Origin: Leuconostoc holzapfelii
GTDB lineage: Bacteria > Bacillota > Bacilli > Lactobacillales > Lactobacillaceae
DNA: 64,000 nt
NCBI RefSeq assembly: GCF_012396485.1
Contig: NZ_JAAXPO010000002.1
Span: forward strand, 1 to 64,000
Reading direction: 5' to 3'
Both the position numbers and the translations under genes were made by a program. Under the pieces are notes generated by a model. The model searched no databases. It worked only from the letters and a program-made list of their open reading frames with translations, and had not been told where the DNA came from. Positions 1 to 9,044 of the stretch are shown here, piece by piece. The number at the start of each line of letters is the position of its first letter. Positions within the stretch are counted from its first letter, which is position 1.

Positions 1-1
1 C

Positions 2-112
2 AGTCAGAAAGAATTAGATCAAATTAATCATTGGATTAATGCCAGGCCAATGAAAACGCTCAACTGGCAATCACCACGAAAAGTCTTTCAGAAACATGCG
101 GTGTTCGGATGA
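2..112 (+). CDS. IS30-type transposase, C-terminal fragment
   Basis: The window opens inside a reading frame that ends at 112. The last 36 residues include NHWINARPMKTLNWQSPRKV, the usual C-terminal signature of IS30-family transposases (N-x-R-P-x-K-x-L-N-W-x-x-P-x-x-V-F). IS30 transposases are DDE enzymes that cut and join the element ends; only the tail after the catalytic core is visible here, so activity cannot be judged. About 20 bp downstream the sequence enters a truncated gene, so the element probably landed in or next to it. The terminal inverted repeat could not be confirmed from one end. Confidence 0.75.
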   Translation, partial: SQKELDQINHWINARPMKTLNWQSPRKVFQKHAVFG

Positions 113-128
113 TTCTTGCAATCTGCCG

Positions 129-448
129 TATTTAATCCTTGATGTAAAAGAACAATCAGCCTATTTTCGAAAGTTCAGAACGAATTCTGATGTAAAATTA
201 AAGGGTACTGCATTCTATAAAAGTAGTGTTGGATCAAGACTTTATTTGTACGTTAACGAAGATAAAAAAATTTAGTCGCACTTGATCGCGAACAAAGTTA
301 TGGCGGTTTGAGAGCAGTTGGTCAGCTACACAATGTTTTCATTTTGACAGCTGATAGAGGCACATTCTCAAATGTACCTCTTATGACAACCGTTGTTGCC
401 ACCGACTCTCTTGGTGTCGGCAATATATCAAAAAAACAAGATTCATGA
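129..448 (+). pseudogene. Broken gene remnant next to the IS30 end
   Basis: Two plus-strand segments read as one protein if a single frameshift is allowed in the A-run near 258-264. The first ends YLYVNEDKKI and stops at once; the shifted frame continues NLVALDREQSYGGLRAVGQL and then on to ATDSLGVGNISKKQDS. No start codon with a ribosome site is present, because the 5' part runs into the IS30 tail. I do not recognise the family. It is best read as a gene truncated by insertion and then frameshifted. A minus-strand frame at 322-540 also exists but is less convincing. Confidence 0.45.
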
Positions 449-565
449 CCCGTTTGACATAAAAAACGCAAAGGTAATTCAATAGACATTGGATAAATAC
501 TAAACCCATCTGGGCGTACATATACGTGCTGAATAACCACGTTAAAAGATTAGGAGAGTTTTACA

Positions 566-1303
566 GTGTTTAATTACAATAATTTCATGGATAGATTTAA
601 AACTTGGCGAAAAAAGCCAATATTTTGGGTAGCAATGCTGTTTTTATGGCCCTTACTTTTACTTGGGTTACTCGTGATATTAGGTTTATGGTCAATTCAA
701 GATATTAAAAAAAATCGAGGCCAGCGCTCTTGGTACCAAATACGCGGTACATATGGGCTACTTTTTATCGGAATACTTTTATTATCAGGATTTACGCAAA
801 AAAACGGATCTAACAATACTGAAATTAATAGTCAGGCATCATCAACAATGGTTTCTAGTCAATCTGATAAAAGCGACGACCAATCTAGTTCAGAAGCTAA
901 AGCCAGCTCGAAAGCACAACAAGAAAGCATTGCAGCATCTGAAAAAGCTGCATCTGAAGCCTCTGAAAAGGCTGCTTATGATGCGTCTGTAAAAGCAAGC
1001 TCAGAAGCAGCAGTCTCCTCACAAAATGCTGCTTCTGAAAGTGCCGCACGTGCCTCAGCCGCTATAGCAGCTGAGGAGGCTTCTAAAGCGTATGAAGCTA
1101 AAAGCGTTGTTCAACAAACAACAGAACAACCAACGCCACAGAACGATACTGGCGGCACTGTATTTGTTACAGGAGGTGGCAGATCGGATGTTTATTGGTA
1201 TAGTACATCTTCTATGCCTGCCAGAACAAATAAAAATAATATCATCACAATGACGGAAGCAGATGCCTTAGCTCAAGGTAAACGTCATTCAATGACAGAG
1301 TGA
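566..1303 (+). CDS. Membrane protein with Ser/Ala-rich stalk, prophage-cassette type
   Basis: Starts at GTG 566, chosen because AGGAG at 552-556 is well placed. About residues 17-45 and 60-76 are hydrophobic and form two membrane segments. A long low-complexity Ser/Ala/Glu/Lys stalk follows (about residues 80-185), probably coiled or extended. The C-terminal 50 residues are compact, with VYWYSTSSMPAR and a later NNIITMTEADALAQGKRHS. This resembles C-terminal modules on LAB prophage lysogeny-cassette proteins and on some secreted nucleases, and has the spacing of Ada-like zinc modules but no cysteines (inference). It lies just upstream of a decayed integrase. A surface or superinfection role is possible but unproven. 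Confidence 0.6.
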   Translation: MFNYNNFMDRFKTWRKKPIFWVAMLFLWPLLLLGLLVILGLWSIQDIKKNRGQRSWYQIRGTYGLLFIGILLLSGFTQKNGSNNTEINSQASSTMVSSQSDKSDDQSSSEAKASSKAQQESIAASEKAASEASEKAAYDASVKASSEAAVSSQNAASESAARASAAIAAEEASKAYEAKSVVQQTTEQPTPQNDTGGTVFVTGGGRSDVYWYSTSSMPARTNKNNIITMTEADALAQGKRHSMTE

Positions 1304-1419
1304 CCCATGCCCTTTTTGGCATACATACTAGAAAATGAAGTCTCTAAAATAAGACAAAATAAAAAACACACCACGTCCGCCAACACAAAGAGATGTGCAT
1401 AGAGCTAAAACAAACGCCC

Positions 1420-1444
1420 CCTCCTTTTTTAAGGAGGTTTTTTT
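1420..1444 (+). promoter_or_regulatory. Terminator-like hairpin whose 3' arm is the integrase SD
   Basis: CCTCCTT (1420-1426), loop TTTT, AAGGAGG (1431-1437), then seven T residues ending at the ATG at 1445. The downstream arm is the Shine-Dalgarno of the integrase. As a whole it has the form of an intrinsic terminator, so transcription from upstream would tend to stop and the ribosome site would be masked. Confidence 0.6.
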
Positions 1445-2436
1445 ATGGCATCAATTTACAAACGTGGTAAAACTTGGACGGCAAGTGTGTCTGTCCATAT
1501 TAACGGCGTATACAAGAAAAAAAACCAAGTCAGGATTTATAACAAAAACAGAAGCGAATAGATGGGCTGTCGAAATCGAAAGCCAACGGAATAATAGTAC
1601 TCTACCAACAAAAGATGGCATCATCTCTGAAATGTTTAAAGAATGGTATTTAGTGTTTAAAGAGCCTTGATTACAGACTCACAGTAAGGCTGGGTACAAA
1701 GCCATCATTAGGTTGTTAGACAAGAAATGGCCCAACCAATTGCTATCACGCATAACGACAGCTGACTTTCAGAAATTGATAAATGAATATGGAAAAACTC
1801 ACGTTAAGTCTTCAGTTTTCCACATTAAAAACATAATCAGTGCGTTCGTGAAATACGCCGTTGATGAAGACTTTATTTATAAAAACTTTGCTAGAAACGT
1901 CAAAACATATTCCAATAAACCAAGCAAAGATAATGATGCCGTGTCTAGCTGTATTATTATAGTAGCGATCTACACAGGAGCTAGATTTTCTGAGATTGCT
2001 GGACTAACGAAAGATAATATTGACTTAGAAACAGGAATAATAGACGTCAATAAATCATGGGAAGCCAGTGAACTTGAATTCAAATCAACCAAAACAGTTG
2101 CATCAAATAAAGTTGTTGATCTCCCCCAATCTCTCATTGAAATCGCTAAAAACTGGACGTTTGGTAACCGTTTTGCATTTGAAGGTACAACAGCTACCAC
2201 CATCAAACGACGCCGTAAATAAGCATTTAAGGCGCTTCTTGGAAAACAATTTATGCAAGCTCAATACATTCCACGGTCTACGCCATACTCATGCCAGTTA
2301 CCTTCTCTCAAAAGACATAACTATTCAATATGTAAGCGAGAGACTGGGTCACGCTGATGTTAATATTACATCAAGCACCTACGCTCACCTACTAGAAAAG
2401 AAACGTAATATCGAATCAAAAAAAGACATTAAATGA
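1445..2436 (+). pseudogene. Decayed tyrosine integrase (phage type)
   Basis: The start ATG has the AAGGAGG site just described. The frame opens MASIYKRGKTWTASVSVHIN, like the arm-binding N-terminus of LAB phage integrases. Decay is clear: a frameshift in the A-run near 1519-1527, an in-frame TGA at 1668-1670, an apparent internal deletion near 1945-1955, and another shift around 2200. Catalytic pieces survive in different frames: TGARFSEIAGL (first Arg), HGLRHTHAS (HxxR), LGHADVN and STYAHLL (nucleophile Tyr). The 3' end lies about 145 bp from the 3' end of tRNA-Glu, a usual attachment arrangement. The enzyme should be inactive. Confidence 0.88.
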
Positions 2437-2540
2437 GCTAGATAGGTTGTAGCAAATTATTCAGAAATGGGGCATTTTTGAGAACAAACAAGCACATGAG
2501 AGAACAGCTTAAAAATCGCGTCACATCGATGTTTTAACAC

Positions 2541-2576
2541 AAAAAAACGCCCTACCAGTAAACCTGATAGAACGGC
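2541..2576 (-). terminator. Terminator after tRNA-Glu
   Basis: Read on the minus strand, a GC-containing stem around GTTTA (CTATCAG against CTGGTAG, extended by GCC/GGC) ends in seven T residues, just downstream of the tRNA. Confidence 0.6.
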
Positions 2577-2581
2577 AAGCA

Positions 2582-2653
2582 TAGCGCTAGAGGGAGTCGA
2601 ACCCTCGATTTCGGCCTGAGAAGCCGACGTCTTGACCACTTGACCATAGCGCC
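2582..2653 (-). tRNA. tRNA-Glu (anticodon CTC)
   Basis: A 72-nt cloverleaf on the minus strand. The acceptor GGCGCTA pairs with TAGCGCT (one G-U pair). The D arm is GTC...GAC, the anticodon stem TCGGC/GCCGA carries loop TTCTCAG, and the T arm GAGGG/CCCTC carries TTCGACT. There is no long variable arm, which excludes Ser and Leu. The CCA end is not encoded. Its 3' end faces the dead integrase, so this tRNA was probably the attachment site of the lost element, though no duplicated 3' end was found in the window. Confidence 0.93.
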
Positions 2654-2705
2654 ATAACAAGATATAAGTATACAGAAAAAAAGGGACAACGTCAATAACC
2701 AATAC

Positions 2706-2737
2706 AAAAGCCCGACGGCATTCGGCGGGCTTTTTTG
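2706..2737 (-). terminator. Terminator between the 69-aa gene and tRNA-Glu
   Basis: GCCCG and CGGGC form a stem flanked by AAAA and TTTTTT, so it could work in both directions. It follows the stop codon of the 2740-2949 gene. Confidence 0.8.
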
Positions 2738-2739
2738 AT

Positions 2740-2949
2740 TTAACGCAAGATCTTTTCGGCTTCAACCTTCACATCTTTTGGTTGCATTGCTTCAAAAGTC
2801 TTAAGATGTGCTAGTGTAGCTACCGTGTCTTTATTATTTTCGACCATATAATGATGCCACAACGCATCGCGTAATGGGGTTTTGTCCTCACTCCAATCAA
2901 ACACCTCATTCATCGGAAGATCTAACATTTGATACTGTTCATCAGCCAT
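2740..2949 (-). CDS. Small conserved-looking protein, 69 aa
   Basis: A short acidic protein beginning MADEQYQMLDLPMNEVFDWS. It has no membrane segment or signal peptide and no motif I recognise. The gene is well supported: a GGGGG-rich ribosome site lies 7 nt before the ATG, a good promoter (TTGCAT, 17 bp, TATAAC, about 2980-3010 on the minus strand) precedes it, and its own terminator follows. Function unknown. It stands alone between the tRNA and the exporter leader. Confidence 0.7.
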   Translation of the reverse strand: MADEQYQMLDLPMNEVFDWSEDKTPLRDALWHHYMVENNKDTVATLAHLKTFEAMQPKDVKVEAEKILR

Positions 2950-3020
2950 TTCATGGCCCCCTTTCTTACACCTCTGTTATAGTGCTTTTGCTACAAAAAT
3001 GCAAATCATTCAGCTTTTTC

Positions 3021-3357
3021 TTTACAATCCATATACGGCTTGCTATACTTCACGTGTCACGCAAACTTTACGATTAAAGCTGTCGATTAAGCTGAGGTAG
3101 CCCTATGAAAATCTTACCCATTTTTTTGACCTGATCATCAGTCACCAACTTATCAGTCAATCGCCCACAACATCGTATAATATCATGTAGTGACTGACAC
3201 GCAGCCCGCCGCTTGCAATCGGTTATTTGCCCGTGCCCCTGTCCTCGCACCACCTTTTGATACTTGATGATTTACTTCATCAGCCCTTTTTCCTGAAAAA
3301 TGACCAACTAATCATTTTTCAGATCGTGTTTTAATCAACTGTTATAAGGAGCACAAT
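3021..3357 (+). promoter_or_regulatory. Promoter and structured leader of the natAB-like operon
   Basis: TTTACA (3021-3026), 17 bp, TATACT (3044-3049) preceded by TGC gives a good promoter about 310 bp before natA. The leader carries a short frame (3105-3134), CAGTCAC/GTGACTG repeats around a TATAAT (3176-3181), a TGATGA/TCATCA stem near 3265-3282, and an 11-bp perfect stem CTGAAAAATGA/TCATTTTTCAG (3293-3322). The final stem has no T-run, so it is not a standard terminator. The arrangement suggests control in the leader. No other gene is visible here. Confidence 0.45.
3105..3134 (+). CDS. Possible 9-residue leader peptide MKILPIFLT
   Basis: ATG at 3105 lies 7 nt after GAGG and the frame stops at 3134 after nine codons. 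It falls inside the transcript predicted from the 3021-3049 promoter. Short leader peptides before transporter genes can sense stalled ribosomes, but chance occurrence of such a small frame cannot be excluded. Confidence 0.25.
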   Translation: MKILPIFLT

Positions 3358-4251
3358 ATGATTCAATTGACAGAACTTACCAAAAAATTTGGCGATAAAA
3401 TTGCCGTTGACCACATGAATATGAGCCTCAATCCCGGCCAAGTAATGGGACTTATTGGCCAAAATGGCGCTGGGAAAACAACTACTTTTCGAATGATTCT
3501 CAATTTCATTGCGCCAACTTCCGGCACAATTACTTGGAATAACCAACCCATTACGCAGCAAGACAAACAAAAGATTGGCTTTCTGCCAGAAGAGCGTGGC
3601 TTGTATCAAAAATTAACGATTGAAGAACAAGTCTTATATTTTGCTGAACTTCACGGCATGCGGCGCAGTGATGCGCGCACTGCGCTAGCAGATTGGCTCA
3701 AACGTCTTGATGTCGTTGGTAAAGCAACCGACAAAGTCCAATCGCTCTCAAAAGGGAATGCCCAAAAAGTGCAAATGATTGCGGCATTGATTTTCAACCC
3801 TGAATTGATTATCTTAGATGAACCATTCTCAGGTCTGGATCCGGTTAACACCAGCATTATGATGCATGAAATTATTCGTATGCGCGATCAAGGCGCCATG
3901 ATCATTTTTTCCAGTCATGACATGGATAATGTCACTAAAATTTCTGATAATCTCACCATGCTCAAAAAAGGCCAAGTGATTTTGCAAGGTGGCGTGCAAG
4001 AAATCCGTGAACAGTTTGGTCGGACAAGAATCTATGTCGAAGGCCCATTCACACAAACGGAGTTGGCGCAGTTACCTGGTGTCGATCATATCACCCCACA
4101 AGGGGCTGGATTTGACCTTGTTGTGACTGACGAAGCGGTCGGCCATGATATTTTCAACTATGTGACCCGCAATGGCTATATTCCAGCCTTCTCACAACAA
4201 CCCCCAACCTTAGATGATATTTTCCGACAGGAGGTCGCTCACAATGCCTAA
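3358..4251 (+). CDS. ABC transporter ATPase, NatA/ABC-2 exporter type
   Basis: A 297-residue nucleotide-binding subunit. Walker A is GLIGQNGAGKTTT (about residues 32-44), the signature is LSKGNAQKVQ (about 137-146), Walker B is LIILDEPFSGLDP, and the H-loop is SSHDM. The 70-residue C-terminal extension resembles that of NatA-type ATPases. It should power the permease encoded next, whose start overlaps this stop by 8 bp, so the two are translationally coupled. AAGGAG lies just before the ATG. NatAB exports sodium in Bacillus; similar pairs export peptides or drugs, so the substrate is open. Confidence 0.9.
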   Translation: MIQLTELTKKFGDKIAVDHMNMSLNPGQVMGLIGQNGAGKTTTFRMILNFIAPTSGTITWNNQPITQQDKQKIGFLPEERGLYQKLTIEEQVLYFAELHGMRRSDARTALADWLKRLDVVGKATDKVQSLSKGNAQKVQMIAALIFNPELIILDEPFSGLDPVNTSIMMHEIIRMRDQGAMIIFSSHDMDNVTKISDNLTMLKKGQVILQGGVQEIREQFGRTRIYVEGPFTQTELAQLPGVDHITPQGAGFDLVVTDEAVGHDIFNYVTRNGYIPAFSQQPPTLDDIFRQEVAHNA

Positions 4252-5458
4252 AGGACTCATGATTGTCATCAAACAAACGTACCGGAATCATTTCAAATCT
4301 CGTGGCTATTGGCTGTTAGTGCTCTCACCACTTATTTTTACCGGCATCACCTTTGGTGTCACCAAGATGCAAGGCAACACCACGCCAAATGTGGCGGTTA
4401 TCGGCAACCCTGCTGTACGCCAAGTCATGATGAAAAGCGAAAAAGGGCTTGATCTCAAGGTCTCAGCAATCACATCAGCTGCGGCTGCAACAAAAGCACT
4501 GGACAAACAAACACTTGACGGCATGTTGACTTTTGATACCCACGGTGCAACCCTCACAACACAGCCAAAAAGTAACAAAATTAATCAAGAAGCGATTAGT
4601 AGTATTTTAGGCAACCTGGCGCGCACGCAAAAAGCGGCGCAATACGGGCTCACACCAGAACAAACCCAAGCATTGGTTCAACCATACCAGTTAAAGGCCG
4701 TGGTCAAGCAAGCGGATAACCGCACCACTAATGGCGATAACTCATCAATGACCAATTATGGCATGGCTGTCGCCATAGGCGTGATCACGCTGGCCGTCGT
4801 GATGTGGTATACCTCAATGATTGCCACTGAAATTGCCAACGAAAAGTCGTCTCGGATTATGGAAACTTTATTGGCAGCGACCTCATCAAACATTCAATAT
4901 TTTGGTAAAATCATTGGTATTTTTGCCTTAGCGCTGACGCATATGATTCTGTATTTAGCCGCTGGTACCCTTGCCTATATCATCTTTAAAAATAATGCCG
5001 TGGTCACTGGTATTGCCCATAATTTCTCGGGTATTACAGTCGGATTTACCGTTTACGCGGTTTGCTTCATTCTCGTGGCGGTAGCCTTGTATCTCGTTCT
5101 GACAGCAATTATTGCTTCCCTTGTGAATGATAATTCACAAGTCCAACAAGCTGTCGGCCCCGTTACCCTCCTGGCCATGATTGGTTACTTCTTTAGCTAT
5201 TTCATGACCAATATGCCAAACAATATTGCGATTAAAATTTTAAGTTACGTCCCTTTTATTTCACAAAGCATGATGCCTGTCCGTCTGGTGACCAAAGTTG
5301 AAACTTGGCCTGCAGGCATTATCGCTTTGCTCATAGCCATTATCACGCTATTGATCTTAGCTTGGTTTGGCCGTCGAATCTATGCCAAGAACGTCCTATC
5401 CTATAGCGATGACAAAATCATGTCACAACTCATCAAAAATATTAAACGTCGCGATTAA
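4244..5458 (+). CDS. ABC-2 family permease, NatB type
   Basis: The start at 4244 is preferred because AGGAGG at 4230-4235 fits it; longer upstream frames lack a ribosome site. The protein (404 aa) has the ABC-2 layout: one N-terminal membrane helix (about 20-40), an extracellular domain of roughly 120 residues, then five or six helices from about residue 170 to the end. EIANEKSSRIMETLLAATSS is the conserved cytoplasmic loop of ABC-2 permeases. It pairs with the preceding ATPase as an exporter. Sodium is the family's best-known substrate; peptide or antibiotic export is equally possible. Confidence 0.88.
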   Translation: MPKGLMIVIKQTYRNHFKSRGYWLLVLSPLIFTGITFGVTKMQGNTTPNVAVIGNPAVRQVMMKSEKGLDLKVSAITSAAAATKALDKQTLDGMLTFDTHGATLTTQPKSNKINQEAISSILGNLARTQKAAQYGLTPEQTQALVQPYQLKAVVKQADNRTTNGDNSSMTNYGMAVAIGVITLAVVMWYTSMIATEIANEKSSRIMETLLAATSSNIQYFGKIIGIFALALTHMILYLAAGTLAYIIFKNNAVVTGIAHNFSGITVGFTVYAVCFILVAVALYLVLTAIIASLVNDNSQVQQAVGPVTLLAMIGYFFSYFMTNMPNNIAIKILSYVPFISQSMMPVRLVTKVETWPAGIIALLIAIITLLILAWFGRRIYAKNVLSYSDDKIMSQLIKNIKRRD

Positions 5459-5470
5459 CTTGAGGTACTT

Positions 5471-5935
5471 ATGACCACCCCTTTCTTTCTCAACAATAAA
5501 AAATGGTATACCCTGGAAAACCGCACCACAACGGATGGTGTCCCATTTCAGCGCTTTGAGCTCACGAATAAAGCCACCCCAGAAGCCATTGCTAGCTTCA
5601 AAGCAACTATGATTGCAATCGGATCAGAAGGTCAGATCGCACCAGATAACTTAAATCGCTTTCAACAAGCCTTGGGTTATGCTGCTCGTCGCCATTATCT
5701 GTCAGAATCACATGGTCTTTCTGATAACGATTTAGCTCAAACCCTTAACTTTATCAGTTACGCCATTCGTTCTTATCAATTACTAGATGATGCGCTCACG
5801 CCGCCAAACATGCTTATTTTTAGCAAGCGAATCGCCACACTTTATCGACAATTCTTGAAGCAGCACCCTACTCGCATTATTGACCCAGACCTCAATGCCT
5901 GGATTGTTGCACAAGACCAGCGATTACCGCAATGA
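5471..5935 (+). CDS. Unknown soluble protein in the exporter operon, 154 aa
   Basis: Begins 12 nt after natB with GAGG well placed before the ATG, and ends at a strong terminator, so it is the third gene of the operon. The sequence (MTTPFFLNNKKWYTLENRTT...) has no signal peptide or membrane helix and looks mixed alpha/beta in its first half and helical in its second. I recognise no domain. The operon position suggests an accessory role with the exporter, but that is only context. Confidence 0.7.
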   Translation: MTTPFFLNNKKWYTLENRTTTDGVPFQRFELTNKATPEAIASFKATMIAIGSEGQIAPDNLNRFQQALGYAARRHYLSESHGLSDNDLAQTLNFISYAIRSYQLLDDALTPPNMLIFSKRIATLYRQFLKQHPTRIIDPDLNAWIVAQDQRLPQ

Positions 5936-5965
5936 AAAAGCTACGACATCTGTCGTAGCTTTTTT
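5935..5965. terminator. Bidirectional terminator between natAB operon and opuABC
   Basis: CTACGAC/GTCGTAG stem with ATCT loop, flanked by A-run and T-run; it serves the converging transcription units on both strands. Confidence 0.92.
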
Positions 5966-5967
5966 CA

Positions 5968-7674
5968 TTACTTATACCAGCTATCAGCTAGTTTTTTATG
6001 AGATTTGAGCCATGCATCTGCGGCATCCTTTGGTGATTTACCGTTTTGGATGGCTAACATCACACCTTCCATATCATCTTTAGTCCAGTGGAAGTTATCC
6101 AAGACTTTTTCAAGTTTTGGGTTGTCCTTTTTCAGCCCTTTACGGGTAAAGGTTTGAATATTTTCACCCTTTCCCATCGTTTGCTTCGGATCTGCCAAAT
6201 ACTTCAAATGATACTTACTAAACATCCAATGTGGCGACCAACCAGTCACAACAATGTCTTTTTTAGCTTTATATGCTTTATCTAGCGCAATCGCCATGGC
6301 ACCAGATGATGAACCCTGTAATTGCCATCCCTTCAAATTATCGTAACTTTTAAGGGTCTTTTGCGCACTCGCCATTTCACCGGCCCCTGGTTCAATTCCA
6401 GTAATGGTTTTGTCCGCTTGATTCGTTAAATCAGCAATAGAATTCGCTGCCATATAATCAGGGACAACAAGTCCTGTTTTAGCGCCACGTAAGTTTGGTC
6501 CGAGCATATCGACATCATTTTTAAATTTGTTATATAACACCTTATTCGTGTATGGCAACCAGGCACTGACAGAGGCGTCAACTTGCCCTTTCGCCACAGA
6601 TTGCCATAAAACGGCACTATCTAACGGCGTCATCGTCACATTATAACCATGCTGGCGCAATGACTCAGCCAACACGTTAGTAGAAGCTACTTCTGAATCC
6701 CATTCCACGTAACCAAGGTTAACGCGTTGTCCTGTTTGCTTTTGCGCAGTCATCATATTAATGGCCCCACCACCAATCATGACAAGTACTGTTGCCAAAA
6801 TTGTCCAACGCTTCCATGGTTGTGTGTCAACTTTTTGGCCAGGTTGAGTATTTAACTTCTGTGTAAATCGATCAATAATAATCGCCAAAATAACTAGACC
6901 AAGACCGTTAACGAAACCAGACCCAATATTAGCGTGTTGCACGGCTGACAAAACACCACGACCAAGGCCAGGTGCGCCAATCATAGAAGCCGTCACGACC
7001 ATCGACAAGGCCAACATAATCGTTTGGTTGGCACCAGCCAAGATCGTATTGCGCGCGCTTGGTAATTCCAACTTAATGAGCTTTTGCCAGGTCGTTGACC
7101 CAAATGAATCGGCTGCTTCAACCAATGACTCTGGGACTTGTCGAATACCAAGATCAGTCATACGCACCATAGGTGGTAAAGCAAAGATAATCGATGCAAA
7201 CACACCAGGGACCACACCAATACCAAAGAAGGCAACCGCTGGAATCAAATAGACAAATCCTGGCATGGTCTGCATAAAGTCCAAAATCGGCTTCACAATG
7301 GCTGCCGTCTTTGGTGACTTGGCTGTAAGAATCCCTAATGGAATCCCAATGATCAGAGAAATGACCGAGGCCATGATGACCAGCGTCAACGTACTCATCA
7401 GGTCATCCCACAAGTTTTGGTTAGCAACAATGGCTAATCCAAAAAAAGTGAAGGCGGGGAAACCATATTTTTTCGGTGTGGTTAAAATGGCAATGAGTGT
7501 GATCCCAGCAATCATTAACGGCATTGGAATCGCCGTCAACCCATTGGTCAACCCATCCATCACAGTCTGTCCAACATGTTGCATGAAACTAAACAAACCA
7601 GCTAAATGATTCGTTAACCAGTTAACGCCCGCCGTCACCCAATCTTCTAAGGGTAATTTAGGTATATTAAGCAT
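5968..7674 (-). CDS. opuABC: Glycine betaine importer: fused permease and substrate-binding subunit (OpuABC)
   Basis: Permease and binding protein are fused, as in the lactococcal OpuA system. Residues 1-290 carry membrane helices and the permease EAA loop ([20 protein letters not shown]). Residues 310-568 form an OpuAC-type binding domain ([20 protein letters not shown]). The ATG at 7674 is preferred over the one at 7680, because GGAGAGG sits directly against the first and 6 nt from the second. The gene overlaps the end of opuAA, so translation is coupled. It imports compatible solutes, mainly glycine betaine, during osmotic stress. Confidence 0.95.
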   Translation of the reverse strand: MLNIPKLPLEDWVTAGVNWLTNHLAGLFSFMQHVGQTVMDGLTNGLTAIPMPLMIAGITLIAILTTPKKYGFPAFTFFGLAIVANQNLWDDLMSTLTLVIMASVISLIIGIPLGILTAKSPKTAAIVKPILDFMQTMPGFVYLIPAVAFFGIGVVPGVFASIIFALPPMVRMTDLGIRQVPESLVEAADSFGSTTWQKLIKLELPSARNTILAGANQTIMLALSMVVTASMIGAPGLGRGVLSAVQHANIGSGFVNGLGLVILAIIIDRFTQKLNTQPGQKVDTQPWKRWTILATVLVMIGGGAINMMTAQKQTGQRVNLGYVEWDSEVASTNVLAESLRQHGYNVTMTPLDSAVLWQSVAKGQVDASVSAWLPYTNKVLYNKFKNDVDMLGPNLRGAKTGLVVPDYMAANSIADLTNQADKTITGIEPGAGEMASAQKTLKSYDNLKGWQLQGSSSGAMAIALDKAYKAKKDIVVTGWSPHWMFSKYHLKYLADPKQTMGKGENIQTFTRKGLKKDNPKLEKVLDNFHWTKDDMEGVMLAIQNGKSPKDAADAWLKSHKKLADSWYK

Positions 7675-8863
7675 CTTCATCCTCTCCTTGTGTATCAGCT
7701 AGTGCTTCCAAAATCGCACCACGAATCACGACGCCTTTCACCCGTTGATTCTCATCAACCACCGCAACAGGTGTCTGCGCATCGTAAATAATTGGCAAAA
7801 TATCCGCAATTAACGTGTCTAACGTGACCGTTGGCATTTCTGCGACAACATCTGCCAATGGGGTCTTCTCTCGGCGAGCCTGTACGGCCGCATCAGATGA
7901 CAGATACCCGAGTAGCTCGCGACTACGGTTGACCGCCACAAGCCCTGACACTTCTTCATCAGCCATTTTACGCAAAGCAACGGTTGGCCCATCGACATTC
8001 AAATTCGTCGTCAAGGCTGGAATCATAATACTTTCAGCCGTCAGCACCTTCGTACGATCCACGCCACCAATAAATGTCCGAACATAATCGTTGGCTGGTT
8101 CCGTTAAGATTTCTTCACCAGTCCCGACTTGTTGCAACTGACCATCTTTCATAATGGCAATATGGTCACCAATATGCAGCGCTTCATTCAAATCGTGCGT
8201 GATAAAAATAATTGTTTTGCGCACGTTGGCCTGCAAGTCCAACAATTCTTCTTGCATTTCCCCACGAACCAAAGGATCTAAGGCTGAAAAAGCTTCATCC
8301 ATTAGTAAAATATCAGGATCGTTCGTCAGCGCCCGTGCCAAACCGACACGTTGCTGCATACCACCAGAAAGTTGGTTGGGATACTGATCTTTAAAACTGA
8401 GTAACTTGGCATTGTCCAGGGCTTTTTCGGCGCGGCGACGGCGCTCTGCTTTATCAACACCCTGTACTTCCAAACCATACTCCGTGTTCTCTAACAAGGT
8501 GCGGTGTGGAAATAACGCGAAGTTCTGGAAAACCATGCTCATCTTTTTCCGTCGAATTTCAAGCATTTGTTTCTTATTAAACTTAGTAATCTCTTGTCCA
8601 TCAATAAATAGTTGGCCGTCAGTCGGCTCAATTAACCGATTCAGTAGTCGAATCAAGGTTGATTTTCCAGAGCCAGAAAGCCCCATAATGACGAAAATTT
8701 CGCCTGCTTCAATGCTCATATTAATGTCGTAAACCCCGACTGTGCTGCCGGTCTTTTCGACAATTTCATTCTTGCTCTTATTTTCCTTCACCATTCTCAG
8801 TGCTGCCTTGGGCCGCTTACCAAAAATCTTTGTGAGATGTTTAATCTCAACTTTATTCGTCAT
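7667..8863 (-). CDS. opuAA: Glycine betaine ABC transporter ATPase with CBS domains
   Basis: Start at ATG 8863, where GTGGAGG lies 5 nt upstream. Walker [11 protein letters not shown], signature [15 protein letters not shown], Walker [14 protein letters not shown] and H-loop ITHDL are all intact. After about residue 275 there are two CBS domains (from [15 protein letters not shown] to the C-terminus), which in OpuA-type ATPases sense ionic strength and bind c-di-AMP. The protein drives OpuABC. The operon is divergent from busR, and its promoter overlaps predicted BusR operators, so expression should be released at high osmolarity or low c-di-AMP. Confidence 0.96.
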   Translation of the reverse strand: MTNKVEIKHLTKIFGKRPKAALRMVKENKSKNEIVEKTGSTVGVYDINMSIEAGEIFVIMGLSGSGKSTLIRLLNRLIEPTDGQLFIDGQEITKFNKKQMLEIRRKKMSMVFQNFALFPHRTLLENTEYGLEVQGVDKAERRRRAEKALDNAKLLSFKDQYPNQLSGGMQQRVGLARALTNDPDILLMDEAFSALDPLVRGEMQEELLDLQANVRKTIIFITHDLNEALHIGDHIAIMKDGQLQQVGTGEEILTEPANDYVRTFIGGVDRTKVLTAESIMIPALTTNLNVDGPTVALRKMADEEVSGLVAVNRSRELLGYLSSDAAVQARREKTPLADVVAEMPTVTLDTLIADILPIIYDAQTPVAVVDENQRVKGVVIRGAILEALADTQGEDEDA

Positions 8864-8941
8864 GAAATCCTCCACTTCGTTTTAAACAGATAATTTTACC
8901 TGTCTCCCATTGACTCTGTTTGCGATTTAACTTATACTGCA

Positions 8942-9018
8942 AAGTGACAACTTATTATTTGAAACAAATTGCCTCTAAGTGATGTCTTATATTTTGTCAC
9001 AAGTTGTCACTTTTGTCA
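8942..9018. promoter_or_regulatory. BusR operator region between opuA and busR
   Basis: AAGTGACAACTT (8942-8953) and AAGTTGTCACTT (9001-9012) are perfect 12-bp inverted copies with centres 59 bp apart. TTGTCA is also repeated at 8994, 9004 and 9013, nearly one helical turn apart, and AAGTGATGTC (about 8977) gives another half site. AGTGACA/TGTCACT motifs are the known BusR boxes in Lactococcus and Streptococcus. The 8942 arm lies just upstream of a TATAAG -10 for opuAA on the minus strand. Confidence 0.75.
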
Positions 9019-9044
9019 AATGGGGTAATTTTTTGGAGAGCCTT

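Noticed and set aside
322-540. Minus-strand frame of 72 codons
   Set aside because: It overlaps the broken plus-strand frame, has no convincing ribosome site, and the plus strand gives a longer coherent protein when one A-run shift is allowed.
1-2582. Second copy of the tRNA-Glu 3' end as an att site
   Set aside because: No repeat of the T-arm or acceptor sequence was found left of the integrase, so boundaries of the element cannot be set.
7667-7680. ATG at 7680 as start of opuABC
   Set aside because: GGAGAGG is directly against it; the ATG six bases later has normal spacing.
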